DNA of 64,000 nucleotides from Halobacteriovoraceae bacterium (GTDB lineage: Bacteria > Bdellovibrionota > Bacteriovoracia > Bacteriovoracales > Bacteriovoracaceae): NCBI GenBank assembly GCA_002713145.1, contig PAVS01000005.1, forward strand, positions 219,048 through 283,047, read 5' to 3'. The position numbers and the translations under genes were made by a program. A model generated the notes under the pieces. The model was given only the letters and a program-made list of their open reading frames with translations. It did not search any database and was not told where the DNA came from. Below, piece after piece: positions 35,175 through 44,486 of this stretch. Every line of letters begins with the position of its first letter. Within the stretch, counting starts at the first letter, position 1.

Positions 35175-35203
35175 AAAGCGCTCTTTTAAGGGCGCTTTTT
35201 TTT
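35175..35203. terminator. Terminator after the coiled-coil gene
   Basis: AAAGCGCTC (35175-35183) and GGGCGCTTT (35190-35198) form a nine-pair stem with one G-T pair, followed by eight Ts. It overlaps the 3' end of the convergent tpm gene. Confidence 0.88.
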
Positions 35204-35830
35204 GCTCAAAAAATACGCTTTATAAGTGATCTTATCAATCTTATCTTGATGAATATGGACTTTCTCACCACTAAACTCGACTTCTTTTTTTAATTCAATT
35301 TGAAATGCTTCACCAAAATAGCGTTTTAAGTCAGATAACTGAATGGAAAAAGGTGGACCAACTTCAGAGGCAAATTCAAAGACAACTAAAAGTATTCTCT
35401 CCACATGAGGCAGTGCTATGAGCCACTTTGCATAATCCATTCGCATGTCTTCGGGCAAAGCAACAAGTGCAGCTCGATCATAAACAAACTTAATAGCATC
35501 AAAGCCTTTAGGATCTAGGGTGAATATATCATCACACCAAAGCTCATAGTCTTTGTTCGTGTAGGAATGACCTTCTACTCTATATTCTATTTTTTGTTCT
35601 TGAAAAAACTCTTTTAACGCTTTTTGCGCTAACTCGACTCCAACAACTTTATGCCCGTGTTCATGGAGATACACCATATCCTTTGATTTTCCACATAAAG
35701 GCACAAGTACGTCTTCTCTACTATCCCCAACGAGGTCAGGCCACAGTTGAGTGAGGAAGGGATTGTACTCTGCTTGATGAAAACCTATTTGGTTTTCTTC
35801 CCATTTTTCTAACCAAAAAGTTTTTTTCAT
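35186..35830 (-). CDS. tpm: Thiopurine S-methyltransferase family protein
   Basis: 214 residues. TPMT signatures: FWLEKWEENQIGFHQAEYNP, VLVPLCGKSKDMVYL (SAM binding), VVGVELAQKAL, and FDAIKFVYDRAALVALP. Methylates aromatic thiols, and in some bacteria tellurite or selenite. The 3' end lies in the terminator hairpin of the convergent gene. Three small minus-strand genes (tpm, DUF5522, methyltransferase) follow in series. Confidence 0.9.
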   Translation of the reverse strand: MKKTFWLEKWEENQIGFHQAEYNPFLTQLWPDLVGDSREDVLVPLCGKSKDMVYLHEHGHKVVGVELAQKALKEFFQEQKIEYRVEGHSYTNKDYELWCDDIFTLDPKGFDAIKFVYDRAALVALPEDMRMDYAKWLIALPHVERILLVVFEFASEVGPPFSIQLSDLKRYFGEAFQIELKKEVEFSGEKVHIHQDKIDKITYKAYFLSKKKRP

Positions 35831-35846
35831 AGGCTGCTGTTATCCA

Positions 35847-36248
35847 TCAAATTTCACCGATCAATGAATAGAGATAACTTTCTGTAATCCCTTGATCTTG
35901 AAAATGTTCTTTCAATTTTAAATCAACGATTTTACCAACTTCTAGGTACATCAGACCACAGGGGACTTCTTTGAGAGTCAAGGCATAAGCTTGGTTGTCA
36001 GCATATTTTTTAGTTGTTCCAAAAGCACCAGCAAGTAAATGGGAAGTAAAATCACTTGGATTAAGTTCTTTAATGAGGCCATCGACAAGATCTCTATTAT
36101 CAGCATATGAGATCAATTTAATGCCCAGCTTTTTGAGGGTGGTACCATAAGGACAATGCAAGCAATTAGATTTGCAACAAGTTCCTCTTTTTCTTAGAAA
36201 TTGACTTGTAAGGACTGAATTTCCTTGTTCATTAACATAAGAGTCCAT
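35847..36248 (-). CDS. DUF5522-type cysteine-rich protein
   Basis: 133 residues. The N-terminal motif YVNEQGNSVLTSQFLRKRGTCC, with SNCLHCPYG, gives a compact cluster of four cysteines like DUF5522. A second, unrelated-looking domain of about 90 residues follows, ending LYSLIGEI. Metal binding is plausible. The start overlaps the upstream methyltransferase stop by one base. Confidence 0.7.
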   Translation of the reverse strand: MDSYVNEQGNSVLTSQFLRKRGTCCKSNCLHCPYGTTLKKLGIKLISYADNRDLVDGLIKELNPSDFTSHLLAGAFGTTKKYADNQAYALTLKEVPCGLMYLEVGKIVDLKLKEHFQDQGITESYLYSLIGEI

Positions 36249-36934
36249 TATTTCACTTTAAAATGCAGCATAAAATTTTCTGTTAAAAAATCACCTGACT
36301 CACGCTTGAGTTCAAAACCATACCCTTGGATTTGGTTGATATAGTCTTCTTTACTTAGTTTAATATGTTTAGCAATCCACTCTCGAGACTTGCCTTTTTC
36401 TCGGTCAAAATCGACGATAATCAGCTCACCACCGGGCTTTAAAATCTTTCTAAAATCATCCAGCATATTTTGAGGTTTATCAAAGTGATGATAGGTATCA
36501 CATACAAAAACCTTATCCACACTTCCTATGGGTAAATTGGTTTGGTCTAGGCCACCTTTGATAACTTTTAAATTTGTGAGTCCTTCTTTATCTCCCCTCG
36601 CTCTCAGAAATTTAACAAAGGCAGGTGAGATTTCAACAGCATACACAAGTCCCTTCTCACCAACTTGATCGTGGAGAGGCTTGAGAAAAAAGCCTGTCCC
36701 AGCTCCCACATCTACGACTCGATCTCCAGCTTTGAGCTGAAGATTTTGCACTATTTGATCTTTATTTTTATAAACATCACGATCTCTATTCTCAAAACGC
36801 TCTTGCCACAACTTGACATCTAAATCGTCTTTTAAAAATTTAGCGTTATCACTTACTTGTGGGGAGTTATGGGTGTGTTTTTGAGTGGAGCAAGCCACAC
36901 ATAGGAAACAAAGAATGAGTGAGATCAATTTCAT
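36248..36934 (-). CDS. Class I SAM-dependent methyltransferase with a lipoprotein signal
   Basis: 228 residues. The N-terminus MKLISLILCFLCVACSTQ reads as a lipobox with acylated Cys15. It is followed by a clear methyltransferase fold: VVDVGAGTGFFLKPL (motif I), LVYAVEISPAF, VFVCDTYHHF and LKPGGELIIVDFD. A SAM enzyme outside the cytoplasm is unusual because SAM is cytosolic. It may be held on the inner side, or the signal may be a membrane anchor. Substrate unknown. Confidence 0.8.
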   Translation of the reverse strand: MKLISLILCFLCVACSTQKHTHNSPQVSDNAKFLKDDLDVKLWQERFENRDRDVYKNKDQIVQNLQLKAGDRVVDVGAGTGFFLKPLHDQVGEKGLVYAVEISPAFVKFLRARGDKEGLTNLKVIKGGLDQTNLPIGSVDKVFVCDTYHHFDKPQNMLDDFRKILKPGGELIIVDFDREKGKSREWIAKHIKLSKEDYINQIQGYGFELKRESGDFLTENFMLHFKVK

Positions 36935-36954
36935 GAGGACTATTATAAGGGAAA

Positions 36955-38640
36955 CTAAGCAGCTTCATCAAGCAGATCTAGAAAATGACTAACTTGGTCT
37001 TCTAAAGCTTGAGTTTGAGAATCATTTAGTTCGATAAACTGAAGTCCCAACCCTCTCTCTTCAGGGATGACGGCCTTAATGAGAGCTTTGAGTGAAAAAC
37101 CTTTCTCAATAAAAAGTTCACTCTCAGACTTGAGTACAACTTCATCTTCAGCTCGTAGGTCATATGCGTTAAATTCATTAACTTCGATAAAACATCCCCC
37201 TTTGGAGAGATTGATACAAAGACCTGTAAATTCTGCTTTTTCTGTAGTCAACGTCACCCTAAAATGTGTGGGGATTCTAATATTTTGTCTTTCGATAAAT
37301 ACTTTTGTTTCTCCCGCAACTGTTTTTGTAAAATAATTTATTTTAAATTCGGGACAATCTTTGATTTTTTTCCACCATTTAGATTCTTGTCGAACAAAAG
37401 TGTTATTATCCACTTCTTTGGAAAGAATAAGATCTTTGAGTTCAAGAAAAGTAAATTTCTTATCTTGAGCACTCTCTAGCCCTCGAACTTCCCATATAGC
37501 GTTATTGTTAATCTCGACAACCTTTCCTACACTTTTGTCATTTCTCAAAGGAGAAGACTGGTCACTTGCGATTTTTTTCTCTAAGCTTTTTTGATCTTCC
37601 AGTAGTTTTTCTAACTCTTGAGCTTTCTTGCGCTCTTCAAGAACCACCACATTAAGCTTTTTAACTTTTTCTTGCTCAGCTTTTAAAGAAAATTGATATT
37701 GTTCAAATTGAGACTTAACCTGTTTCGACTCTTCTGAAAATTTATCTTTGATTTTTTCATTTTGTTGTAAGAGGAGATGAATTTTTTCATTTTTCTTGGC
37801 AATAATTTGGTTATATTGAGTTTTAATTTTATCTTGCCCAGCTATATATTTTTCATCTTGTTCTAGGATTTTGTTTTTCTCTCTAAGGTTTTCTACTTCT
37901 GCATTTAATTTTTCTTTATCGAGATGCTCTTTTTTAAGATCTGAGAGCAGATTTTCTATCTCAACTTGTAACTCCTCAATCTTGTCATTTTTGAGTTTAA
38001 GTGTATGCTCTAGCTCTTTATATTCTTGGAAAGAATGTTCCAGCTTGAGATTAACTTCACGATGAGAAGAGTTGATTTTCTCATGAAGTATTTTATTCTC
38101 AGCAAGAAGACTTTGAATATGAGCTTCTCCATCTTCTATCTTGTTCGTGAGCACGTCTATTTCTTTAGATTGTTTTTGGTACTTGGACTCGTAATCAAGC
38201 TTCGTCACTTCATTTTGAGTTATAAGTTCATTTTTACTCACCTTGAGCTTAATATTTTCATCAACCAGCTCTAAGTTTTTATCTAATAAAATATCGAATT
38301 GTGTTTGAAACACTTTCACATAATCCTGCAGATGAGTGTCATCACTGACGAAGCTGCTTTGATCAGTTAGGACATGGCCGACTTGAGTTTTCATTTTTAT
38401 TGGTGAGCGCTCCGGAGGAACTTGTTTTTCACTGGTTTGGGGAAAGCTCATGCCTAAGGCCTTAAAGACGGGGAGCTCATTGAGCGGCATCCACTGTTTG
38501 CTTAGAGTTTCATAAACATAGCTATTACCATAAATTACTTGGTCTTCAATCAATTGATGGAGCTCACTTACACTAAGCTCTTTTAATTCATTGTCTAATT
38601 TTACGTAATAAACGGTCTTAATACCCAACCTCCAAGACAT
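36955..38640 (-). CDS. GYF2 - coiled coil - PilZ protein
   Basis: 561 residues. An N-terminal GYF_2-like domain (about 8-65, VYYVKLDNELKELS ... KQWMPLNELPVF) is followed by a long coiled coil (about 100-375). A second GYF-like unit covers about 385-440 (AIWEVRGLES). The C-terminal PilZ domain (about 450-555) has RQNIR as RxxxR and NLSKGG as NxSxxG, the c-di-GMP binding motifs. It is likely a cytoplasmic scaffold that reads c-di-GMP. Motility or cell polarity is inference. Confidence 0.82.
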   Translation of the reverse strand: MSWRLGIKTVYYVKLDNELKELSVSELHQLIEDQVIYGNSYVYETLSKQWMPLNELPVFKALGMSFPQTSEKQVPPERSPIKMKTQVGHVLTDQSSFVSDDTHLQDYVKVFQTQFDILLDKNLELVDENIKLKVSKNELITQNEVTKLDYESKYQKQSKEIDVLTNKIEDGEAHIQSLLAENKILHEKINSSHREVNLKLEHSFQEYKELEHTLKLKNDKIEELQVEIENLLSDLKKEHLDKEKLNAEVENLREKNKILEQDEKYIAGQDKIKTQYNQIIAKKNEKIHLLLQQNEKIKDKFSEESKQVKSQFEQYQFSLKAEQEKVKKLNVVVLEERKKAQELEKLLEDQKSLEKKIASDQSSPLRNDKSVGKVVEINNNAIWEVRGLESAQDKKFTFLELKDLILSKEVDNNTFVRQESKWWKKIKDCPEFKINYFTKTVAGETKVFIERQNIRIPTHFRVTLTTEKAEFTGLCINLSKGGCFIEVNEFNAYDLRAEDEVVLKSESELFIEKGFSLKALIKAVIPEERGLGLQFIELNDSQTQALEDQVSHFLDLLDEAA

Positions 38641-38729
38641 GGTTTTTATCGGTTATTCAGGGTAAAATTTTAAATAAATTCAAAATAAAAGTTAAAGTTT
38701 ACTTCACACTCCCGAGCAAAAGCCTCGGT

Positions 38730-40403
38730 TTACTGATTGAATAACTTAACCAAATTGATAACACCGGGCTTAGCCGCCAGTGAGCTCAGAGGAATTAAGC
38801 TTGAGGTTTGATCAGCAGTGGTGGGTCTGAGAACTTCAGGCTGCTCACTAAGAACCACAGCTGACTTTAAATTTTGAATGAGTTTTTCAACAGAGACATC
38901 AGGATGATGGGCTAAATATAGGGCGGCCATAGCACTCACAATAGGTGCTGCGATGGAAGTACCACTGACACTTCCGTATTGGTTAAAAGGAAGAATCGAT
39001 TGAATCTGAACCCCTGGAGCAAAGAAATCCACAGAGGATTGCCCGTAATTACTGAATGACGCCACAAAATTTTCATTATCATGTTGCGTACTCGCCCCTA
39101 CTTCAATGAAATTTTTATGAATGCTCTGAGAGACGACTCCTTGCCCAGCTAATAAAAATTTGTTCGGAAAGTGACTTTGTCCTCCCTCTAAATTTTTACT
39201 CTCATTTCCTGCTGCATGAATCACCAAAACATTATTTTGAGCTGCATAAAGAAGAGCTGCATCCACTTGCGTTTTAAATTGAGAAAAGCTTTTTCCAAAA
39301 CTTAGGTTAATGATGTCGGCCCCATTATCAACAGCATAGCGAATAGATAAAGCCACATCTTTATCCCGTTCATCTCCTTTAGGAATGGCACGAAGAGGCA
39401 TAATCATGACTTCAGAAGTAAGCCCTCTACTTTTTGTCTCGTTGTTAAATTGAGCAGCGATCACCCCCGCCACAGTCGTTCCATGTGTGGCATCAGGTCC
39501 AATCACATCATTATTTCCATATGATTTGTCTTGAAAATCAATGGGGTTGTCACCCACAATTTTTGAACGCAAATCATATTCCGGGTTATAGCCCACTTGC
39601 ACATAATACTTTGCCATCTCCCTAGCTTTTTTCATGCCGCTAAAGCCGTTGTGATATTGATCCCAAATATCAAGTAACTCCGTTTTGATAAGAGCAACGA
39701 AATCATTTTTAGGCTGAATACTTTCAATTTGCTCTCGCTTATTGATGTTATCCATACCTGCTAGAATTTTTAATAACTCCAAGTGCTGCGCAACTTTATT
39801 TATATGTTGAGAAATTTCAGTAAAGCGTTTTTGAAAATGTTCTCTATTCTGAAGAACAATGGCTTCAAGCAAGCTAAAATTCTCTGCTTCATACTCATCT
39901 AGCTCTTCATCATTCTCTATTTTGGTAAGGATACGTTTATATATTCTAGTGGCGACTAATGTATCTTCGACAAGGTTATCGCCCTCACTATTTCCTAAAA
40001 AATTCCAGCCATGAATATCGTCAACATAGCCATTGGCATCATCATCGATTCCATTACCTGGTATTTCATCTGGATTAGTCCAAATACGGCCTTTAAGATC
40101 TTGATGGTGAATATCTACTCCGCTATCGATCACAGCGACAATAATTTTTTTAAGCGGAGCTTGGCCTAAGGTGCTATAGAATTTTTTAGCACTCACACCA
40201 AACACACCATCTAACTCCCTATCTTGAAAATGCCACTGGCCTTCAAATTCTTTTATGTTGAGGGGGGAAACAATATTTCCTTTAACATCTTGTTCAAAAA
40301 TTTTAGCGCGACGGAAATCTTTTTCAGCAGACTTATGCTTACCGCATGACACTGCTAAAAAGATAAAACTTACGAATATGATGAAAAGAGTCTTAGTCCC
40401 CAT
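38730..40403 (-). CDS. Lipoprotein subtilisin-like serine protease with a large insertion
   Basis: 557 residues. The lipobox LAVSC places the cysteine at 20. The S8 catalytic triad is Asp in AVIDSGVDIHHQDL, His in DATHGTTVAGVI and Ser in VSGTSIAAPIVSAM. Asp and His are separated by about 220 residues, including a helical insertion of about 140 residues (around ILTKIENDEELDEYEAENF), much more than in standard subtilases. Probably outer-membrane attached and active outside the cytoplasm. Confidence 0.88.
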   Translation of the reverse strand: MGTKTLFIIFVSFIFLAVSCGKHKSAEKDFRRAKIFEQDVKGNIVSPLNIKEFEGQWHFQDRELDGVFGVSAKKFYSTLGQAPLKKIIVAVIDSGVDIHHQDLKGRIWTNPDEIPGNGIDDDANGYVDDIHGWNFLGNSEGDNLVEDTLVATRIYKRILTKIENDEELDEYEAENFSLLEAIVLQNREHFQKRFTEISQHINKVAQHLELLKILAGMDNINKREQIESIQPKNDFVALIKTELLDIWDQYHNGFSGMKKAREMAKYYVQVGYNPEYDLRSKIVGDNPIDFQDKSYGNNDVIGPDATHGTTVAGVIAAQFNNETKSRGLTSEVMIMPLRAIPKGDERDKDVALSIRYAVDNGADIINLSFGKSFSQFKTQVDAALLYAAQNNVLVIHAAGNESKNLEGGQSHFPNKFLLAGQGVVSQSIHKNFIEVGASTQHDNENFVASFSNYGQSSVDFFAPGVQIQSILPFNQYGSVSGTSIAAPIVSAMAALYLAHHPDVSVEKLIQNLKSAVVLSEQPEVLRPTTADQTSSLIPLSSLAAKPGVINLVKLFNQ

Positions 40404-40511
40404 TCATTCCCCCATTTCCACACACATTATTAAGTATTTAGCTCATTGGAAAGCCGTACTCACCTTTTTACAGGGTTTAGCTTTTAGCTGGCTAAGTTAT
40501 TAAATTTACGT

Positions 40512-40517
40512 TATTTT
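40512..40517 (+). promoter_or_regulatory. Weak -10-like box before the membrane-protein gene
   Basis: TATTTT ends six bases before the ATG at 40524 and there is no Shine-Dalgarno. Weaker than the similar sites at 9765, 13761 and 20352. Confidence 0.25.
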
Positions 40518-40523
40518 AGCCTT

Positions 40524-41393
40524 ATGAATTTTGATCATCTGGCCGTATTCACCGCCATTTTAAGCACTGTTGAAATTGGGCTGGGAAGTTTATTACACGG
40601 ACTCAAATTACCATTTTCCGGGCATTTTCTCTCCCTCAATCAAATTTTTATTTTAACTCTGCTTAATAGACAGCAAGCTGGGAAAAACGGTCCCGCACTT
40701 GTCAGCAGCTGCTCTGCACTTTTAAAAACCCTCGCCCCTGCGGGAAAAAAACTCACACCGATGCTGGCCATCACCATGCAAGGACAACTTTATACCTGGG
40801 GTCTTTATGTATTGGGTGAAAATATCTTTGGCCGAATATTGGGTGGAATTCTGGGTGGATTATGGTCTTTTATCCAGCCACTGCTGCTCTATCTACTCAT
40901 CTTTGGAAAAGGACTGATCGATGTTTATGATTATTTTTTCTCAAAACTCTCCCAGTTCACTAGTTTATCTGAACAAAGCTTTATAACTCTTCTTCTAGGT
41001 CTTATTGTCATAAAACTTCTCCTCTCTCTTGGAGTCGTCTTACTTGCTCACAAAGTCACTCAACAACAATTTGATCGCTATCAAAGCTGGACCAAAAAAT
41101 TTATAAATCCAAGGACTCAAAAAAACAAACCATCGAAGTCTCCACTGAAAGGAGCTCTCTCAGATATGTTCCAAGGCTTTTTTCTTTTTACAATCTTGCT
41201 CACCATTATCTTCTTTGTATTTGCTAAATCCAGTTACGCCCCATCCATTTGGATCATTTTAAGACCTCTGGCCATGGGCTTTCTTGTTTTTTATTTACTA
41301 CGTCGTTTTCCTTTGAAAAACACCCTGGCTAAAATGCCTGAGAGTAAATATAAAAAAATACTCAGTCTTGTGGTTGAGAAAATTAATGCTTAA
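40524..41393 (+). CDS. Multi-spanning membrane protein beside the xanthine dehydrogenase genes
   Basis: 289 residues, five or six hydrophobic segments. An N-terminal stretch GLGSLLHGLKLPFSGHFLS contains glycines and a histidine reminiscent of ECF transporter S-components, but I cannot assign a family. The end overlaps the convergent xdhC gene by 11 bases. Transport of a purine base or related compound is a guess from position. Confidence 0.55.
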   Translation: MNFDHLAVFTAILSTVEIGLGSLLHGLKLPFSGHFLSLNQIFILTLLNRQQAGKNGPALVSSCSALLKTLAPAGKKLTPMLAITMQGQLYTWGLYVLGENIFGRILGGILGGLWSFIQPLLLYLLIFGKGLIDVYDYFFSKLSQFTSLSEQSFITLLLGLIVIKLLLSLGVVLLAHKVTQQQFDRYQSWTKKFINPRTQKNKPSKSPLKGALSDMFQGFFLFTILLTIIFFVFAKSSYAPSIWIILRPLAMGFLVFYLLRRFPLKNTLAKMPESKYKKILSLVVEKINA

Positions 41394-42165
41394 CCTGATC
41401 TCTTAGTTTGAGGAGCTGGGCCACGATACTGATGGCAATCTCACTTGGGTCATTACTCCCTATGGGCTCACCGATAGGACATATGAGTTTTTCAAGTTCT
41501 AAGTCAGATAATCCACTTTTTTGCAAATCCTTAAGAATGGCATTTCGTTTTGACTTTGATCCAATCACACCCACATAGGGAAATTCTTTTTTAAGGGCCT
41601 TTGCTAGGATAGGAACATCATAAGCATGACCCATGGTCATAGAGAGAACAAATGAGTTCTCGGGAAGATTTTCAACTGCCTCTGCCATCTCAGAGATAAG
41701 GAGGGTTTTGATATTTTTGCTTTGAGAAATTCGCTTTAACCAGTCTTCTCGGTGATCTATGAAGACCGCCTGACAGGAAAGAGTGGCGAGTATCGTTGCG
41801 AGTGATTGGGCCACATGTCCAGCACCAAAAATAGCGATATTAAAATCGTGCTCTGTTGTTTCATTTTCAAAAAGAAATGAAACGGCTCCACCACAAGTCA
41901 TACCGATATCTTTTTGTAAATTCCAAGTCTCACTGGCCAGTGTCGTTTGATTCTCTAACATATTTTGAGCATACTGAATGCAGTGAGCTTCGACCTTACC
42001 TCCCCCAACTGTCCCCCATAACAGTCCATCCCTATCAACAAACATTCTGGCCCCCAGATCCTGAGGAGCAGATCCAGCCACCTTGGTGAGGGTCACAACC
42101 ACAAATGATTTGTTCTGCTTAGTATAATGAGCATAAGCTTCTAAAAAGTTATTAAGCTTAGTCAC
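41383..42165 (-). CDS. xdhC: XdhC accessory protein
   Basis: Inserts or sulfurates the molybdenum cofactor of xanthine dehydrogenase. 260 residues. The N-terminal XdhC part has VTKVAGSAPQDLGARM and WGTVGGGKVEAHC. The C-terminal Rossmann part has IFGAGHVAQSLATI and FIDHREDW. The start overlaps xdhB by four bases. The three xdh genes read A-B-C on the minus strand. Confidence 0.92.
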   Translation of the reverse strand: MTKLNNFLEAYAHYTKQNKSFVVVTLTKVAGSAPQDLGARMFVDRDGLLWGTVGGGKVEAHCIQYAQNMLENQTTLASETWNLQKDIGMTCGGAVSFLFENETTEHDFNIAIFGAGHVAQSLATILATLSCQAVFIDHREDWLKRISQSKNIKTLLISEMAEAVENLPENSFVLSMTMGHAYDVPILAKALKKEFPYVGVIGSKSKRNAILKDLQKSGLSDLELEKLICPIGEPIGSNDPSEIAISIVAQLLKLRDQVKH

Positions 42166-44486
42166 GGTGATTTCACCTTTGTGAGTTCGTTAATAATAAC
42201 TTCATTAGTGGCAGGAGAGATAATATTGATAAGCTTGGATTGACTTCTATAGCTGAGAGCATTCTTCACAGCTGTCCAAACACTTATCCCAAGCAGGAAG
42301 GGAGGCTCCCCAACTGCTTTTGAGCGATGAACATTACAATCGTTATCATCATTAGAAATAAAAGCCACATTAAACTCTCTTGGAGTATCGTGAATATTTG
42401 GGATTTTATAAGTTGTTGGGCTATAAGTGAGAAGATGCCCTTTATCAGAATAGACGAGATTCTCAGTTGTCACCCACCCCATAGATTGAATGAAGGCGCC
42501 AGTCACCTGACCTTTATCAATGCCAGGGTTGATAGGTCGCCCCAAATCCATATAGATATCAGAGCGAAGAACTTTCAATTCACCTGTGTATTCATCAACC
42601 TCAACTTCACTGACAGCCGCCCCTTGGGTGAAATAATTAAAAGCCTTTCCTTGGACAATTTCTTTTGAAAAACCAAGTGCCGGTGTTTTAAAATGAGCAT
42701 AATCCCCTAGAGAGATACGGTTGAGGTAAGCTGCGCTCAAAAGCTCCACAAGGGACATCGTTTGCCCTGAAGATAATTTTTTTACTTTTTTATCTTTAAA
42801 TTCAATATCACTATCGAGTTCACCTTTTTTGATTTCATATTCATTTAAATCATCAGATTTAATTCCTTCAAACATAAGTTTTGCGAGACTTGTCAGTCTT
42901 GATTTAATCTTATTACAAGCCGCAAGGGCAGCTGCTCCATTAATATCAGAGCCACTTGAAGCTGCTGTAGGAGAAGTATTATGATTTTTCTCTGTTGAGG
43001 TGGGCATCACTTTTACATCTAAATAATCAAGGCCAAAGGCGTGTGCCACGATTTGCGCAATCTTCGCATTCACTCCCTGGCCCATCTCTGTTGCACCTGT
43101 CGAGACTTGAGCCGTACCATCGAGATGAAGATTCACTAAGGCATTTCCTTGATTGAGAAATCTGGCGGTAAAAGCAATCCCAAACTTAGTGCCACTCATG
43201 CTTAAGCCACGTACTTTCCCATTCTTTTGAGCATTGAATTTTTTAATTTTTTCTCGTCTTTGAGCGTAGTCTGATTGTTTATACAGTCCATCGAAAAGTT
43301 CAGGTAAAAGATTATTTTCTAGTTTTTGGTTATAGGGAGTGAGCACATTATCACCCTCATAGAGATTGATACGACGTACATCATAACTATCTATTCCTAA
43401 GTGAACAGCAATATCTTCCATAATACTTTCTATTGTCATTGCCCCCTGAGGCCCACCAAAACCTCTAAAAGCGGTATTAGGATGAGTATGAGTTCTATAG
43501 CAGGTTCCTGTGATTTTACAGTTCTCTAAATAATAGGCGTTATCTAAATGAAACATTCCTCGCTCTAATATGGAGCTTGAAAGATCAGCATAGGCGCCCC
43601 CATCACTTTTCAAATCACATTTAAGAGCAAGAATTTTGCCTTGATCATCAAAAGCAACTTCGTAATCATTTTCAAAAGGATGGCGTTTCCCAGTTATTTT
43701 CATGTCTTCATCTTTAGTGAGAATACATCTCGCGGGACGCTTGAGTTTCGAGGCGGCCACTGCCGCATAAGCAGCGATGGGTGCCGCTTGGGATTCTTTT
43801 CCTCCGAAACCTCCCCCCATGCGTTTTACAATACAAGTGACTTTGTGAAAGGGAAGCCCTAATGCTTCGGCCACCACTCTTTGAGTTTCACTTGGATGTT
43901 GAGAAGAAGAGTGAACTTCCATTTGATCTTCTTCCAGAGGATAGACCACGGCTGCTTGGGACTCCATATAAAATTGCTCTTGCCCGCCACATCTAAAGCG
44001 GCCAGCTAAGGTATGAGGAGCTGTTTTAAGGATCTCATCAACATTCCCTCGTTCAAAAGGAGTCGGTGCCTGATAAATAATCATATTTTTTTGACGAGCT
44101 TCATCGATACTAAAAACCGCAGGCAATTCATCAATCTCTAGAGTAAATAATTCTTTTATTTCTTCGATTTTATATCTGTTATCAGTAACAAAAATGGCAA
44201 CGGCTTCATCCATATAAGAGATTTTGTCTATGACCAAAAAAGGTTGTTCATGAACGATGGTGCCCCATTTTTTTTGAACAAAATCATCAGCAGTATAAAC
44301 CGCTAAGCAGTTGGGATGAGCGAGGGCTTTTTCACTCTGTATACTTTTCAGGACACCATGGGCAACGGGGCTAGTCAGTATTCCTACAAAGACCTCACTC
44401 CCCAATGCTTCTCTATCATCAATAAAAATAGACTCTCCACTGACATGACTCACTCCACTGTCGTGACGAACATTTTTACCTATCAT
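42162..44486 (-). CDS. xdhB: Xanthine dehydrogenase, molybdopterin-binding subunit
   Basis: Oxidises hypoxanthine and xanthine to urate. 774 residues with GQEQFYMESQAAVVYP, KRMGGGFGGKES, TGKRHPFENDY, TAFRGFGGPQGAM, TEMGQGVNAKI and the catalytic glutamate region KAVGEPPFLLG. The length fits XdhB of the two-subunit bacterial type. It overlaps xdhA and xdhC by four bases each. Confidence 0.93.
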   Translation of the reverse strand: MIGKNVRHDSGVSHVSGESIFIDDREALGSEVFVGILTSPVAHGVLKSIQSEKALAHPNCLAVYTADDFVQKKWGTIVHEQPFLVIDKISYMDEAVAIFVTDNRYKIEEIKELFTLEIDELPAVFSIDEARQKNMIIYQAPTPFERGNVDEILKTAPHTLAGRFRCGGQEQFYMESQAAVVYPLEEDQMEVHSSSQHPSETQRVVAEALGLPFHKVTCIVKRMGGGFGGKESQAAPIAAYAAVAASKLKRPARCILTKDEDMKITGKRHPFENDYEVAFDDQGKILALKCDLKSDGGAYADLSSSILERGMFHLDNAYYLENCKITGTCYRTHTHPNTAFRGFGGPQGAMTIESIMEDIAVHLGIDSYDVRRINLYEGDNVLTPYNQKLENNLLPELFDGLYKQSDYAQRREKIKKFNAQKNGKVRGLSMSGTKFGIAFTARFLNQGNALVNLHLDGTAQVSTGATEMGQGVNAKIAQIVAHAFGLDYLDVKVMPTSTEKNHNTSPTAASSGSDINGAAALAACNKIKSRLTSLAKLMFEGIKSDDLNEYEIKKGELDSDIEFKDKKVKKLSSGQTMSLVELLSAAYLNRISLGDYAHFKTPALGFSKEIVQGKAFNYFTQGAAVSEVEVDEYTGELKVLRSDIYMDLGRPINPGIDKGQVTGAFIQSMGWVTTENLVYSDKGHLLTYSPTTYKIPNIHDTPREFNVAFISNDDNDCNVHRSKAVGEPPFLLGISVWTAVKNALSYRSQSKLINIISPATNEVIINELTKVKSP

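Noticed and set aside
38712-38728. Terminator CCGAG/CTCGG after the subtilase gene
   Set aside because: The stem has only five pairs and no T-run on the minus strand.
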